This document shows, in pieces, positions 21,238 to 33,549 of a stretch of DNA of 64,000 bases. Below the pieces are notes generated by a model, which saw only the letters and a program-made list of their open reading frames with translations, was not told the origin of the DNA and ran no database searches. The stretch is from Mesotaenium endlicherianum (lineage: Eukaryota; Streptophyta; Zygnematophyceae; Zygnematales; Mesotaeniaceae): NCBI GenBank assembly GCA_009602735.1, contig WELA01006964.1, forward strand, positions 43,557 to 107,556, read 5' to 3'. How positions within the stretch are numbered: position 1 is the first letter of the stretch; the number at the start of each line of letters is the position of its first letter. The translations under genes were made by a program, and so were the position numbers.

Positions 21238-22518
21238 ATGGCCGATCCTCAAGACCAACAGCAAGCTTTCGAAGGAAGCCCTTCCTCTCCAAGACACCCT
21301 CCTCCAGCGCCGATGGGAGAGCCCACTCAAGAAAATCTGCAACAACAAGAAGCACCACAAGGAGGAGCACACCCTCCTCCAGCGTCGATGGGAGAGCCTA
21401 CTCAAGGAAATCTCCAACAACAAGAAGCACCACAAGGAGGAGCACCGTCAAATCCCGTGGCAGCCGCTATAGCAAAGTTGACCCCACCACAAGGAGTTCC
21501 CGCAAATGAGTGGGCAGCCTTCCTAATGACCGTCCACAACCAAGTGGGCTTGGCCACCTATGAAGCAACCGTGCAAGCGTCAAGAGAAGCTATGGCTGCC
21601 ATGGTTGCCCCTATTGCGAGCAATGCTCAAAATCCAGCCCCGGCTCAAGCGCCTCCACAAGAGCCAACGAGAGCAAGGAAACTCATCAAGCCCGGCAAAC
21701 CCGACACTTTCAACCCCGGGAAAGGTGCCAACCTGAATTTATGGCTCTACCAAGTGGAGACGTACCTCGCATTCCTTGAAGTACCCGAGGAGGACTACGT
21801 TCCCTTTGCCGTTACCTTACTTAGAGGAGCAGCAACATCATGGTGGCGTAACTATCAAGCGGCTATATATCAAGCTATGGCGCACCCCATGCTCGGCCAA
21901 GAGCCCCCACCATCATATGCAAGATGGGCAGATTTTCGTGAGGCCCTCAAGAAGCAATTCATGCCCATCAATGCGGAGAAGATTGCCCGAGGAAAGCTCC
22001 ACCATCTCAAGCAAACGACGTCCGTTCAAGAGTATACATCCAGATTTCACGCCCTCACTCTTGAGATCCCCAACATGTCTCTCGAGGAGAAGATTGACCG
22101 CTACATCTTTGGCCTCAAACCCAAGGTGGCAAAGGAAGTGGAGTTACGCGACTTGACGGACTTCTCAAAGATCATTGAAGTGGCCCAAAAGGTGGATACC
22201 TTGGATTTCAAGCACTCCGTGCCTTCATCTTCACGGGTACCGACGACGCGGGTGTACGCAGCCCCTTCCACATCCGAATCTGGACCCACACCCATGGAAA
22301 TCGGAGTTATTAAAAGGGACCCCGCGGCTGCCCGGAAGAGTGGAAGACCCTCCAATGACACTTATGATGCAAGAAACCAGCAAGGAGTGAAAGCAAGACT
22401 CTCCCCGGCTGAAAAAGAAGCTCTCATGACGGCTGGACTATGCTTTTATTGCAAGGAAAAGGGCCATCGTGCACTTTCATGCCCCAAAAAGTTGTCAAAA
22501 AACGGACAGCGCCGGTAG
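21238..22518 (+). CDS. gag: Gag polyprotein of element A
   Basis: A 426-codon intact frame. It opens with a Gln/Pro-rich region holding two tandem 25-residue units ([17 protein letters not shown] type) at about residues 20-68. An Ala-rich helix follows, then the capsid domain with the [11 protein letters not shown] and FREALKKQF segments and a [14 protein letters not shown] block, and a single zinc knuckle [14 protein letters not shown] near residue 405. It matches the gag of B residue for residue as far as I can see. F has one repeat unit fewer and a 1-nt deletion. The protein would build the particle and bind element RNA. Its stop codon (22516-22518) lies inside a hairpin just after a slippery heptamer. 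Confidence 0.9.
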   Translation: MADPQDQQQAFEGSPSSPRHPPPAPMGEPTQENLQQQEAPQGGAHPPPASMGEPTQGNLQQQEAPQGGAPSNPVAAAIAKLTPPQGVPANEWAAFLMTVHNQVGLATYEATVQASREAMAAMVAPIASNAQNPAPAQAPPQEPTRARKLIKPGKPDTFNPGKGANLNLWLYQVETYLAFLEVPEEDYVPFAVTLLRGAATSWWRNYQAAIYQAMAHPMLGQEPPPSYARWADFREALKKQFMPINAEKIARGKLHHLKQTTSVQEYTSRFHALTLEIPNMSLEEKIDRYIFGLKPKVAKEVELRDLTDFSKIIEVAQKVDTLDFKHSVPSSSRVPTTRVYAAPSTSESGPTPMEIGVIKRDPAAARKSGRPSNDTYDARNQQGVKARLSPAEKEALMTAGLCFYCKEKGHRALSCPKKLSKNGQRR

Positions 22519-22532
22519 GCCAGGAGCCTACC
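22497..22532 (+). promoter_or_regulatory. -1 ribosomal frameshift signal of element A
   Basis: In the gag frame, tcA AAA AAC (22497-22503) is a canonical X XXY YYZ slippery heptamer. After a 10-nt spacer comes a perfect 7-bp stem GGTAGGC/GCCTACC (22514-22520 and 22526-22532) with a CAGGA loop that contains the gag stop. The pol frame is -1 relative to gag and open across the site. The whole arrangement is identical in B (49098-49063, minus) and F (61645-61680). Confidence 0.8.
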
Positions 22533-25500
22533 ACCCCAAGACCCACTTCACGAGAAGGCAACACGCCAAGTGAGGTGGAGACCCCCGTTGAAGACGACGT
22601 TCCAGCCCCAATGAGTTTGAGAGGTTACCTTGGAGGAGAGAAGGTCCACATCTTGGTGGATAGCGGAGCTCAAGGCAACTTCATTGCTGCAGATTTTGCC
22701 ACCAAGCACGGTATTACTATGCGAACTCTTGACCACGACGAGGAGATTATGATGCCCGATGGATTCTCCTATACTACCCCTTCCAAGAAGACGTACCCCT
22801 TGGCACTCTCTATCAAGTCCTTCAAGGATAGAGTAGTGTTCTCCCCCATGCAATTGGGCAAGTACGACGTCATCCTAGGGACGCCTTGGTTGACCAAGCA
22901 CAACCCCCAAGTTGATTGGAGGACCGGTACTATCAAGATCAAGAATGACATCACTTCAAGAATCTGTATTTTGCGCGCAATCCAGAATATCCAGACCCAA
23001 GACATCCAGAAGCCGGCACACGAGATACTATTGTCCGCCCTCCAACTCAAGAGACTTGTGAGGAAGGGACACGAGCTTCTTTTGGCCTTGATCACGCCAA
23101 AAGACATCAAGAAAGACATCGAGAGTCAAGAAGGCAGCCCCGTTCCCAAGGAGATACAAGAAGTCTTAGAGGACTACAAAGAAGTGTTCTCCCCGGAATT
23201 GCCCAAGGGCCTACCCCCCAAAAGATTCGTAGACCACAAGATAGAGTTGGAGCCCGGAAGCAAGCCCATCTCTCGGCCTACGTTCAAAATGTCATACACG
23301 GAGCTAGACGAAGTCACGAAGCAAATCAAGGAGCTACTGGAGCATGGCTTTATTCGACCTAGCAAGTCGCCATTTGGAGCCCCGGTGCTATTTGTCAAGA
23401 AGAAAGATGGTACCTTGAGGATGTGTGTGGACTATCGCGCCCTCAACAAGATCACCATCAAGAATCGATACCCGCTGCCGCGCATGGATGAGCTCATGGA
23501 CCGGCTGGTTGGAGCCAAGTACTTCACGAAGATTGACTTACGGAGCGGCTACCACCAGATTCGCATCGCAGAACCGGACAGAGAGAAGACGGCATTCAGG
23601 ACAGCATATGGACATTTTGAGTTCATAGTCCTGCCATTTGGACTCACCAACGCGCCAGCAACTTTCATGACTATGATGAACACCATATTTCAGCCCATGT
23701 TGGACAGATTTGTGGTGGTATTCATCGATGACATCCTTATCTACAGCAAGACCCTTGAAGAGCATGCGAGACACTTGAAAGAAGTCCTTGAAGTATTGAA
23801 GCAAAACAAGCTGTTTGCGAAGGAGTCAAAATGCGAGTTTGCCAAACAAGAAGTGGAGTTCCTAGGTCTCCACGTGACTGCTGATGGCATCAAGATAGAC
23901 CCCAAGAAGACCACGGTGGTGGAGGAATGGCCAACCCCCACGACCAAGAAAGAACTCCAGTCATTCTTGGGATTTGCCAATTGGTACAGAAAATTCATCC
24001 AAGGCTTCTCGCACATAGCAGCCCCCCTGACAGATCTACTCAAGAAGGACAGGCTATATACATGGACCGAGAAAGAGGAAGAGGCATTTCAAGAGTTAAA
24101 GCGAAGATTGACCACATCCCCGGTGCTCACACTCCCAAGTCCAAACCCAGATTGGCCCTTCCACGTCATCACCGATGCATCTTCCTATGCAATAGGAGCA
24201 ATCCTGCTTCAAGACCAAGGCAAGGGACTGCAGCCCATCGCCTACGAGTCAAGGAAGCTAAATCCAGCCGAGCAAAATTATACAACCACGGAGCGAGAGG
24301 CATTGGCGATTGTACATGCCTTGAAGGTTTGGCGCTGCTACGTTGAAGGACGCAAAGTACTGGTCACCACGGACCACGAGGCGTTAAAGCACCTCCAAAC
24401 GCAGCCGTATCTCTCAAGGAGACAAGCAAGATGGAGCGGATACTTGCAACAATACAACATCACGATTCAGTACCAGCCCGGCAAGACAAACCCGGCTGAC
24501 CCCCTCTCAAGACTGCAATTAAATGCAGTGATGGTATCCCTGAAGACAGATCTGGAAGCTCGATTTTCAGCCGCCTATGAAAGAGACCCTTACTACAAGA
24601 ACGGAGAAGCAGCCTTGGACCCATGCAAGAAGCAAGAAGGCAATTATTGGGTGAGGCAAGATACGGGCCAGAGATGTGTTCCTAATGACTTAGACCTCCG
24701 GCTCTTGCTTCTACGAGAAGCACACGACAACCCTCTTGGAGGACACTTTGGAATCCTAAGGACCACGGGCGTTCTAGCTAGGACTTATTGTTGGCCAGGC
24801 ATGTCTAAGCAAGTCAAGGAGTACTGCAGGAGCTGTGACACATGCCAAAGAATCAAGCCATCATCGCAAAAGGCGGGAGGACTCCTCCAACCACTACCAA
24901 TCCCCGAAAGACAATGGACAGACATCTCAATGGACCTTATCGTGGACTTGCCCGTGACATCTCGAGGCCATAATGCAATACTCACGGCGGTGGACAGACT
25001 TACCAAGATGGCTCATTTTATTCCCACGACGACTAAGGCTACAGCACCACAACGTGCAAGACTCATCTTTGACAACGTCTTGGACTACCATCAAGAACTG
25101 TGTCGGATAGAGATCCAAGATTCACAAGCCATTTTTGGAAAAATCTTTTCAAGAACTTGGGTACATCGCTGGATATGTCTACTGCCTACCACCCACAATC
25201 AGATGGGCAATCCAAGCGTATGAATTGTACCCTAAAGACCTCTCTAAAGGCCTACGTGTCTACCCTCGAGCAAGACTGGGACATGTACTTAACCCCCTGG
25301 AGTTTGCCTACAACAACACTACGCAGGCCTCTACCCAAGAGTCCCCATTCTTCCTCAACTATGGCTTCCATCCGACCACGCCACTGAGCTTCACGGCTGG
25401 CCTTGATGAAGTACCTGCAGCCACAGATTTTATGGAGACATTAGAAGCAGCCCTTACAGCAGCGAAGAAAGCTCTACAACACGCGCAAGATGCTCAAGCA

Positions 25501-26094
25501 AGAGTGGCGAACAGATCCAGAAGAGAAATTACGTACAGAGTGGGTGACAACGTGTTACTATCATCCAAGAACATTTCCCTGAACAACAGGCCTGCCGGCA
25601 GCAAGTTCTCTCCCAAGTATTTGGGACCCTTCAAGATTATCCAGCAAGTCAACCCCGTTGCTTTCAAGCTAGAACTTCCCCAGACTATGCACATCGACCC
25701 CGTATTCCACGCTTCCCTCTTCAAGCCATATGTGCAACCCGACAACAAGTTCCCAGGACGTGTGACAACCCCACCAGCCCCAACAATAGTGGATGATCAT
25801 TTGGAGTACGAAGTGGAAGACATAGTGGCTATGAGAAATTTCAGGAGACAGCAGCAATACTTGATCAAGTGGAAAGGATATCCAGATTCGGAGAATAGTT
25901 GGGTGGCGGCGCACTACCTTGACAAAGATCAGAGAAAGTTGAAGCGCTTCCATGCCGCTAACCCCCATCTTGGACCAGCCCCAAGTCTCTCTACTAAAAG
26001 CCCGAAGACTTCAGGGAGGCAGCCTGCCACCATCAAGAAGCAGCAGAAGACCCCTTGGAGGCAGCCTGCAAGAACAAGAAAGAGGAAAAATTGA
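22504..26094 (+). pseudogene. pol: Pol of element A with chromodomain, integrase broken
   Basis: Entered by -1 frameshift from gag. Order: retropepsin [12 protein letters not shown] ([41 protein letters not shown]), RNase H ([22 protein letters not shown]), integrase HHCC ([10 protein letters not shown] ... [11 protein letters not shown]) and core Asp in [12 protein letters not shown]. The first frame ends at 25223. The integrase continues in a second frame from about 25095 (second Asp in SDRDPRF) and a third from about 25290, so two small indels break it. The third catalytic position reads DGQSKRMN, with Lys where Glu is expected. A chromodomain (YEVEDIVAMRNF ... LIKWKGYPDSENSW) and a basic tail end the protein at 26094. 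RT and RNase H look intact. Confidence 0.9.
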
Positions 26095-26707
26095 CATTAG
26101 ACACTCTTCTCTTCTCGCAGTTTCTGAACAGAAAACTAAAACTGCTACTGGCGATAGGTCTCTTCATAATAAATTCTGAAAATTTACCTGGCTGTAGTCC
26201 ATGAGTAGCCGGTCATTTAGAGTCCAAGTTTGCTCAATTTGGAGCACTGGTGAGAGAGATATGATGCTCTAAGTAGAAGGGGGTCAGGCTGCTGGCATTG
26301 TTAGGACAGAATATGCCTTCTGACATTGTGCCCTCCCCTGAACTTGGAATGCTCTGAAACTCAAGACTCTGGTAGAACATCTTACAGCGCCCATTTTGAG
26401 ACTTATTTTGCAGAATTTGGAGAAGTATAGAAGGACTTATGATTTTCAGAAGTTTCTGCACAGATTTGAAGGAGTGCCTACTCTTTTAGCTCTCAACGAC
26501 ACTCATTAAGGAGTAGGCTAGCCAATAAGGTCACACCACCTACGACCTTGCCTAGTCTACCTTACATGTGTAGCACCTGACTTGGCGCCTTTGACTAGTC
26601 CTCTTCACATGTGTGGCATCTGACTTGAAACTGTTGACTAGTTTGCTCCACATGTGTAAGACCTGACTTGACGCGCCGAGACGTCGCTTTTTCTATCGGG
26701 GGGGTGA
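26095..26707 (+). other. 3' untranslated part of element A
   Basis: Non-coding stretch between pol and the 3' LTR. It contains three similar 'cacatgtgt..acctgacttg' units around 26560-26680 and ends in a G-rich tract (26696-26706) before the LTR TG, the likely plus-strand primer. Confidence 0.6.
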
Positions 26708-27190
26708 TGTAGTGATTTGAGTTATTATATATTAGTTTGCATATATTTTAATGTTTTCAAATATATTTGGAGTAGTATTGTGTGGAGTCAAGTGTGAATA
26801 GGTACTCTAGTAACTTGGTTCATGTCCTTTGAACCTTCCAAGGCATTTTCGAAGTTAGAGGAAGGACCTAAAAGAACTCCATGTGGCAAAAGTCAGATGT
26901 GCCATTTTTAGGTCAAAAGGACATGTGTACATTATTCTAGAAAGAGGTGGCAAGTTTTGGGATGTGTTGGGTGCCAACACATCAACATACACTTTCCTAG
27001 AAATTACTTATGTAGCAAGTATATAAACAAGAGCTAGAACATAGAAAGACATTCCAGAATCACTCTTGTACTTGCCAAAATCCAGAAATATATTAACTTT
27101 CAAGAAGCCATCTCTCTTTCAAGAAGCTACCACTTGTGTTCAAAGATCCTTGTCTTGAATAGATAAAGTATTATATTCATTAAGTACTTC
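26708..27190 (+). repeat. 3' LTR of element A, end truncated
   Basis: Matches 20698-21165 with four substitutions, then degenerates over the last ~20 bases and lacks the CTATCTGTTTCACTACA end. The loss probably took part of the adjacent D gag with it. Confidence 0.85.
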
Positions 27191-27745
27191 AAAAAAGCCA
27201 CATGGTTCCTACAATGAAAAAGATTAGGTTGAGGACGATCAAGGTGATGAGTATGAGTACTAGTTTAATGCTATACAGTCTAGAGGGAGAGGTGGATACT
27301 TTTGGGATATAATCTATTTGCTACCATTGCCAGCAGCCGGGTCACTACAGAGAGCAATGTCCGGTCAAGCACCTTCCAAAGGTCGAGAGAAAGGACCAAC
27401 CTTAAAAAGACAGCAACAGTAAGTAATCCAGTCTACTGTGAGGATGCTAGAGATAGGGAGTCGTCACTAGCTGCCCTCGTAGCAGGTATTATGGGTCCTG
27501 CTGAACTAGATTCACTATGCATGCCTGACAAACAGATAAAGGAGACCATCAGCAATATAACTTTCCAGAGAGTGCACACTCTGGATGATCTTGTTCCACC
27601 TGATGTCCAACATTTCGAAAGTCAAGAAAAGTCAGTCCCCCCTATTCTACTGCATTGTATGATTAGAGTCCCTAAGTCTCCTTTAGATGTGCTAGGGGAG
27701 TCCTTAACTCACTCTGAGGGCATTGACAATCCGGTGTTCCTCTAG
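27191..27745 (+). pseudogene. Element D, zinc knuckle and downstream remnant
   Basis: Continuation of D beyond element A. A zinc knuckle CYHCQQPGHYREQC is read at 27319-27360, followed after a frame change by about 130 residues of degenerate sequence ending with TAG at 27743-27745. The capsid tail expected between 20697 and here is missing. Protease, RT, RNase H and the integrase core are absent. Confidence 0.6.
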
Positions 27746-28295
27746 TTACCTCAGGAGTTTGCTGACATCCTGTCACAAGTCCAACGCAATCTGCACAAAG
27801 CCCAACAAAATCAACAAAAATATGCTAATCAACACCGTCGGGAGCTGACATTTTCAAAGGGCGATGTGGTCAAATTGCATTCTCAACACCTGTACCTGCC
27901 TGGTGTGGTCAAGAAAAAGCTTGGTCCGATTTGGGTCGGTCCATATTTGGTGGTGCGCCGTGTTGGGTATGTCAGCGGAATACAAGAGTCACCTCGTCTT
28001 TAATGTCTCTTTCCTGGAACCATACATCAAAGGTGACACACTGTTTACAGGTCGGCTACCTGTCCAACCGGGACCGCTCCCCGTTCTACGGGAAGGTGAA
28101 CCTGAGGAATATGAGGTTGATGAGATTTTAGAAGCTCGCTGTGTCCGTCGATCATCTAAATATGTCATGAAATCTGTGGTCCGATGGAAACGCTACGATG
28201 CCTCTGGGGACACCTGGGAATTTAAGAACCATTTTACCAATGCCGAAGGGGCGTTAGAACGGTTTTACCTTCGAGAGGTTGGGACACCTCCCTAA
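27746..28295 (+). pseudogene. Integrase C-terminus and chromodomain remnant
   Basis: The frame of the preceding remnant continues directly into an integrase tail (VQRNLHKAQQNQQKYANQHR, then LGPIWVGPYLVVRRV). A frameshift near 27970 follows, then the FNVSFLEPYIKGD segment and a chromodomain (EEYEVDEILEARCVRRSSKY ... VVRWKRYDASGDTWE), with a stop at 28293-28295. An internal deletion therefore joins gag-side sequence to the end of pol. It is probably the 3' part of D, although a separate element cannot be excluded because the LTR that follows does not look like the D 5' LTR. Confidence 0.65.
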
Positions 28296-28344
28296 CTGTC
28301 ATTTTAATTGACATGGGACGGTGACAGGAGGTCTGTCTCCATTT

Positions 28345-28620
28345 AAGTTGGAGGGGAAATGTGGCCAAATGTGGCCTAAAGTGACAGTTAGTGACAGAAA
28401 GTGACAGTAATTGACAGGGAGTGACGGTTGTGACAGGCAGCCCAGTGAGAGTTGAAACAGGCAAGCCACCTACACATTAAGTTGGAGGGAGTGAGATAAA
28501 CATCCCGGAATCTAGCCGATTGCCGATTGCCTTCGCATATCCATCCTCCACACTCAACTGCGCTCACACTCACTTCTCTTTCAAGCACACTCGCACTTTC
28601 AATTTATTTACACCAGGTAT
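28345..28620 (+). repeat. Purine tract and LTR-like remnant
   Basis: AAGTTGGAGGGG (28345-28356) is followed by TGTGGCC at 28360, a plausible LTR start after the chromodomain ORF. A second AAGTTGGAGGGA occurs at 28479-28490. The 3' boundary is unclear; I see no matching second LTR in the window. Confidence 0.4.
28381..28440 (+). repeat. Six 10-bp repeats with TGACAG core
   Basis: Six consecutive decamers, four of them starting GTGAC, each contain TGAC and five contain TGACAG. The spacing is exactly 10 bp for the first four. They lie just inside the presumed LTR start, where enhancer repeats are common. Confidence 0.7.
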
Positions 28621-28726
28621 TGCATGCTCTAACTCCCTCTAGCACGTTCTCCCCTGTAAAGGTATTCAATCCTGTGCATGATATCATGACTACACCAACT
28701 CCATTGTGATATGAATGAGCAAGATG

Positions 28727-29045
28727 ATTCAATTGTCGAAACTCAAGAGGAGAAGAAGGGCGGACGAGGCACAGGCGGAGTACAAGGATTTCGATGGCGA
28801 CATTGAATCATCCTCGACCTCTTCTTGAGAATCAAAGTGACTCCAACTACAGCGGGAGGCTCAGAAGAGGAAGAAGGAGGAGGAACAGGCTAGGCTGAGA
28901 CAGGAGGAGCAGGACAGAAAAAATGCAGAGGAAGCCAAGAAGGCGGAGGAACAAAGGTTGGCTGAGGAGAGGCGGAAGCAGCAAGCTGAGGAGGAACAGA
29001 GGAGAATCAAAAGCTAACGAGGCCAACTCTCTTATACTGAGAGAT
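28727..29045 (+). pseudogene. Collapsed copy of the first element: ORF start fused to LTR
   Basis: From 28727 to about 29013 the sequence follows positions 15-290 closely (the AEEAQAEYKDF-type start and the Lys/Glu/Gln-rich coiled coil), with a TGA where the other copy has GCT/CGG context near 28828. At 29014 it jumps to a 30-bp match with the LTR interior (gaggccaactctctt, cf. 2187-2225). An internal deletion removed the rest of the ORF and most of the LTR. Confidence 0.6.
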
Positions 29046-31601
29046 ATCCGATGCTGAATAGTTGCCGTACTCCCTGAGTGCGGACGGAAGCGGCTCTCAG
29101 AATAAGAAGACATCACAGACGCCGGCAGCAATTGTACCACTTCACTGACAACACCGAGGTGCAATGGGCCTTCTAAAAACTCCCTCGTCCCTCATAAGCT
29201 CCACACAGAATTCTTAAACTGTGTCACAGAAATATGTCAAAAAATACTAGTAATAGTATGCAGGCGTGTTCGTCTCACATACTGAGGTTGCATGCTAATA
29301 AGAAACATAGTAAATGAGCCTGTCAAGGTGTGTGATGCTGAACATGCTTGGCAAGGCAAACAGAGTTGGAATAATTTGGGCAGCATCACAAGCTTCCTCA
29401 TTAATCGTCGGACGACTCAGACCCTCAGCTCACCAGAAGGTTGCTCTCTCTTTGGGGTGGAAAGCTATTATAGCTGTTGAAGCAGCACGCTCTACGCCTC
29501 GTTTTTGAGCCACTCCTTCTCTGAGGCACTGTGGGAACATGTGAAAAGGCTTGCAGAATAACTGGCAATGCGTGCAAATAGTTAGTTCTCCTTGCTGTTG
29601 TGTGGACGCCAAGGGGTAGATTAGACGTCTTGGGCGGCGTGTGGCGGCGTGCCCGACGACTGGCCCAAGAAGCCTTATCAATAGCCGTCAAATCTCAGTA
29701 TATACTTCCCTTCTTTAGTATTCAGACTTTTCCCTCAGCTACTAGGTGTCCAAGGTGCACTCATCGATGCACTCTTGCAGGACTTGCAGTCACTATTTTG
29801 CTAGAAATTCTTCAGTGCTCGCTAGCCCTTTCTTACTCGTGAGGCTCTTCTCGCTCGCGCTAAGGTATGACCCCCCTTAAAAGGCCAGGTTTTTACCCTT
29901 ACTTCATATCAAGTGAGAAGCATGCTTGTGTACTGCCTTTAGTGTTTAGGAAAAAGTGATCAGTCACAAATCAGGTATTAGTGTAGTATCATCATAAAAG
30001 CACGAATCATACTGCTTCTTTGGTTAGGACGGGCATCAGCCATATTGTGATTGGTAGGGAATGACAGACAATCATCCTAGTAACTATTGTATATCGTGCA
30101 GCCTAAAGCACTTTGGTACAAGCACAACCATATCTATAAGAGCAAGTAAGCATCTGAAGTGACAAAAATGCACTCGATCATTAATCGTGCTCTGCACAAG
30201 AAACAGACTGCCTTGCAATCCAATTACTAACTAGCTTGTTGTATACGGAGTACGGGATAAGAACAAGCAGATGTTGGTTTCTAACCATCTTCGTTGTGAC
30301 TAATCACGAATGCTTCCTGATTTGGGAACAACTACAAGCAACTGGTCATACTTCGAAGTAGAAATCAGGTTCAGAAAAGATTTTGGAGCTGCTCAATTTA
30401 CCTGGTAACACACTGAGTAAAATCCCTGGCTAAGGCACCAGCACCGAACGCCAGCTAGTCTAGTGACACACAGTAGTGGCTTGAGCCTTAGTCCGTACAC
30501 AGGCCCCATCAACTGCTATCGACTGCTATTCAAGCCCTTGGCCTAAAGCCAGGGCCACAATACACAGCCCAAGAGAGACTTCAGCTTGACTCTCAGCCAG
30601 CGCGTTCCTCAGCCAAAGCTATTTTACTAGCTTAGCCAAAGTGACACTACCAGCTCGGTCAAAGCGCTGTCAAGGCTTTTAAAACTACTACGAATTTGGC
30701 TAATTAACCATCTAGTTTGAAAAGCTATTACCTTGTCCAAAGTATACTATGCAATACATGCTATAAGCATCAATTTAGAGCTACTAACAGGCTACGAAGA
30801 CCTCTAAACTTGCCCTAAAATAGCATGCGATTCTGTCAGCATCTCATGTAAAGCAATACTGTGCTCATTGTACTTGGATCGAGATTGAAGTTAATTGCAT
30901 GTGGTACAAGTGCTGTTTTGAGCTTCAGGCACCCATATTGTGGTGAAAAATTTTCAGTGCAAGTTTTATTCTAATTTATGGACTAGCTTCCAATTGGTTT
31001 GCCATCGACTGTCCCTAGACACACACACCACCTACAACAAGAAGCTTGCTTGACGACCCTTCTATGGGCTTCATGACTAGAGAAATGCTAGAATGAATGT
31101 AGTAGAGGTTAAATAAGTGTTTAGACTTAGAGGTTGAATGGTTCAAGATCCTCCCCTTCCTTCGCCCCTTGTTTTAGGAATGTACTTCACTGGTATATAA
31201 GTTGACAGCCTATGTCTCAGAAATGCTGAAGCAAACATTCCTCTCAGTGAAGAGGTTGCGTAGATGGATCAATAGTTGACAAGGTTTACACCAACAAATT
31301 AGTAGTTGAACAAAGCAGCTGAAGGTGTGCATTGATATTACTCGTTGGCGTGAAGACAAAGTGACAACCGTGACTAAGTGATTACCAACTTCATCGCAAT
31401 TGAGCGGACCTTCAACTTGTACACCTGAGACAGCTTAAAATTGGGTGTGGTGCAACTTTGTCGAACATTCTTGTCTAAGGTTCTCTAGGGAACCTTTCAA
31501 CTTATTGTGGTAATATCAACCTTTGAATGCAGCAAGAGCTCCAGCGAGACACACACAGGCTGCAACGGTGGTAATTTACATTCCTAGTGAGCTTCTTCCC
31601 T
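29046..31601. other. Intergenic DNA, no gene seen
   Basis: AT-rich, apparently single-copy sequence. I see no transposon motifs, tRNA cloverleaf or frame with splice support. Confidence 0.5.
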
Positions 31602-32601
31602 TCACAACAAACCATGAAAACATACAAACTCCGAAGGTTGGATAAGAGGTTCCTTACGGGCTCTTTTGGCAGCAGAGGCCATTTCGGAGCCTCTAGCCCA
31701 CCACGCCACTTTTTCATCTACACCTTTAGTCGTATTGCACCAAGTGGCCTTGCGCATGATGAGCCCTCTGTAATGGCTCATCTGTACGTATCGAGCATCA
31801 GTATCTACGCCCGTAAAGTTCTTATCTTTGGGAGTAGCTGCATGAATGTTCATGAAGAGCAGATGCCTGGGGTCCACAGCAACTTTACGGTACCCATGGT
31901 AGTCGAGACATAAGTGTGACCTGCACACCAAGGGAACCAATTGAGTCACGCGAGGCCTACTACATAGCCCTCATTAAGTGCAACCATATGGAGCATGTCC
32001 GGTGATGCAATCTTGTAGCACCCGCAAAATGACTGCTGCAAAATGCAAGTTAATTCTTGGCAAAGCACAAATAAAAGATACAAGAAAGAATCTAAAATCT
32101 GTTGCACAATTGGTGGATGTAGGCTACTCTGCCTCGCACTGGCAGGACAATCAGGGCAATCAGAGATGAGTACAAATATGCTCCCCAATTGTGGACAGAG
32201 TTCTGTCTGGTCAGGATAACAAAATGTTCAATAGCAGTCATCGCATGCTTCTGTATCAACCCATGCTCTGCGTATTGACATGGCGACCAATGAAGGAGGG
32301 TGCTGGTCGTATGTCAAAGAGAAGGGAAGGGGGGGAGGGAGAGGCATTAAAATGAAGGGGGGGAGGGCATACGGGTAGATAAGCTTTTTGTTGCAGAAAA
32401 TTTCAGGCCAATGAAATTGCATTCGCTCTATGGGCCAGTGACCTTCCTCGACGGTCGCTTCCGAATAGCACCAATAAGTTGACCACCAGACGGAACCAAA
32501 GCTGACATATGAGTGCCCTGCCAGAACACGACAAGGAAGAAGCAGTGCCACCCCCCCTTCTTTTTAATGAATATCAAGCACGTGTGTGTGTGTGTATGAG
32601 T

Positions 32602-32678
<77 letters not shown>

Positions 32679-33495
32679 NNNNNNNNNNNNNNNNNNNNNN
32701 NNNNNNNNNNNNNNNNNNNNNNNNNNNNNNNNNNNNNNNNNNNNNNNNNNNNNNNNNNNNNNNNNNNNNNNNNNNNNNNNNNNNNNNNNNNNNNNNNNNN
32801 NNNNNNNNNNNNNNNNNNNNNNNNNNNNNNNNNNNNNNNNNNNNNNNNNNNNNNNNNNNNNNNNNNNNNNNNNNNNNNNNNNNNNNNNNNNNNNNNNNNN
32901 NNNNNNNNNNNNNNNNNNNNNNNNNNNNNNNNNNNNNNNNNNNNNNNNNNNNNNNNNNNNNNNNNNNNNNNNNNNNNNNNNNNNNNNNNNNNNNNNNNNN
33001 NNNNNNNNNNNNNNNNNNNNNNNNNNNNNNNNNNNNNNNNNNNNNNNNNNNNNNNNNNNNNNNNNNNNNNNNNNNNNNNNNNNNNNNNNNNNNNNNNNNN
33101 NNNNNNNNNNNNNNNNNNNNNNNNNNNNNNNNNNNNNNNNNNNNNNNNNNNNNNNNNNNNNNNNNNNNNNNNNNNNNNNNNNNNNNNNNNNNNNNNNNNN
33201 NNNNNNNNNNNNNNNNNNNNNNNNNNNNNNNNNNNNNNNNNNNNNNNNNNNNNNNNNNNNNNNNNNNNNNNNNNNNNNNNNNNNNNNNNNNNNNNNNNNN
33301 NNNNNNNNNNNNNNNNNNNNNNNNNNNNNNNNNNNNNNNNNNNNNNNNNNNNNNNNNNNNNNNNNNNNNNNNNNNNNNNNNNNNNNNNNNNNNNNNNNNN
33401 NNNNNNNNNNNNNNNNNNNNNNNNNNNNNNNNNNNNNNNNNNNNNNNNNNNNNNNNNNNNNNNNNNNNNNNNNNNNNNNNNNNNNNNNNNNNNNN

Positions 33496-33549
<54 letters not shown>

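Larger units (their letters stand above)
20698..27190 (+). mobile_element. Chromodomain Ty3/gypsy element A, young copy
   Basis: A 6.5-kb element with both LTRs, primer site, gag, frameshift signal, pol with chromodomain and purine-rich tract, inserted into the gag of element D. I count four substitutions between the first ~465 bp of the two LTRs, so it is recent. The final ~25 bp of the 3' LTR and some adjacent D sequence are missing, so no target duplication can be confirmed. Left flank is GAAGC. Closely related copies are B (47620-50897, minus) and F (59935-64000). Confidence 0.9.

Noticed and set aside
29046-31601. Possible tRNA, small RNA or CRISPR-like arrays in the intergenic DNA
   Set aside because: No cloverleaf with consistent stems and no regularly spaced repeats were found by eye.
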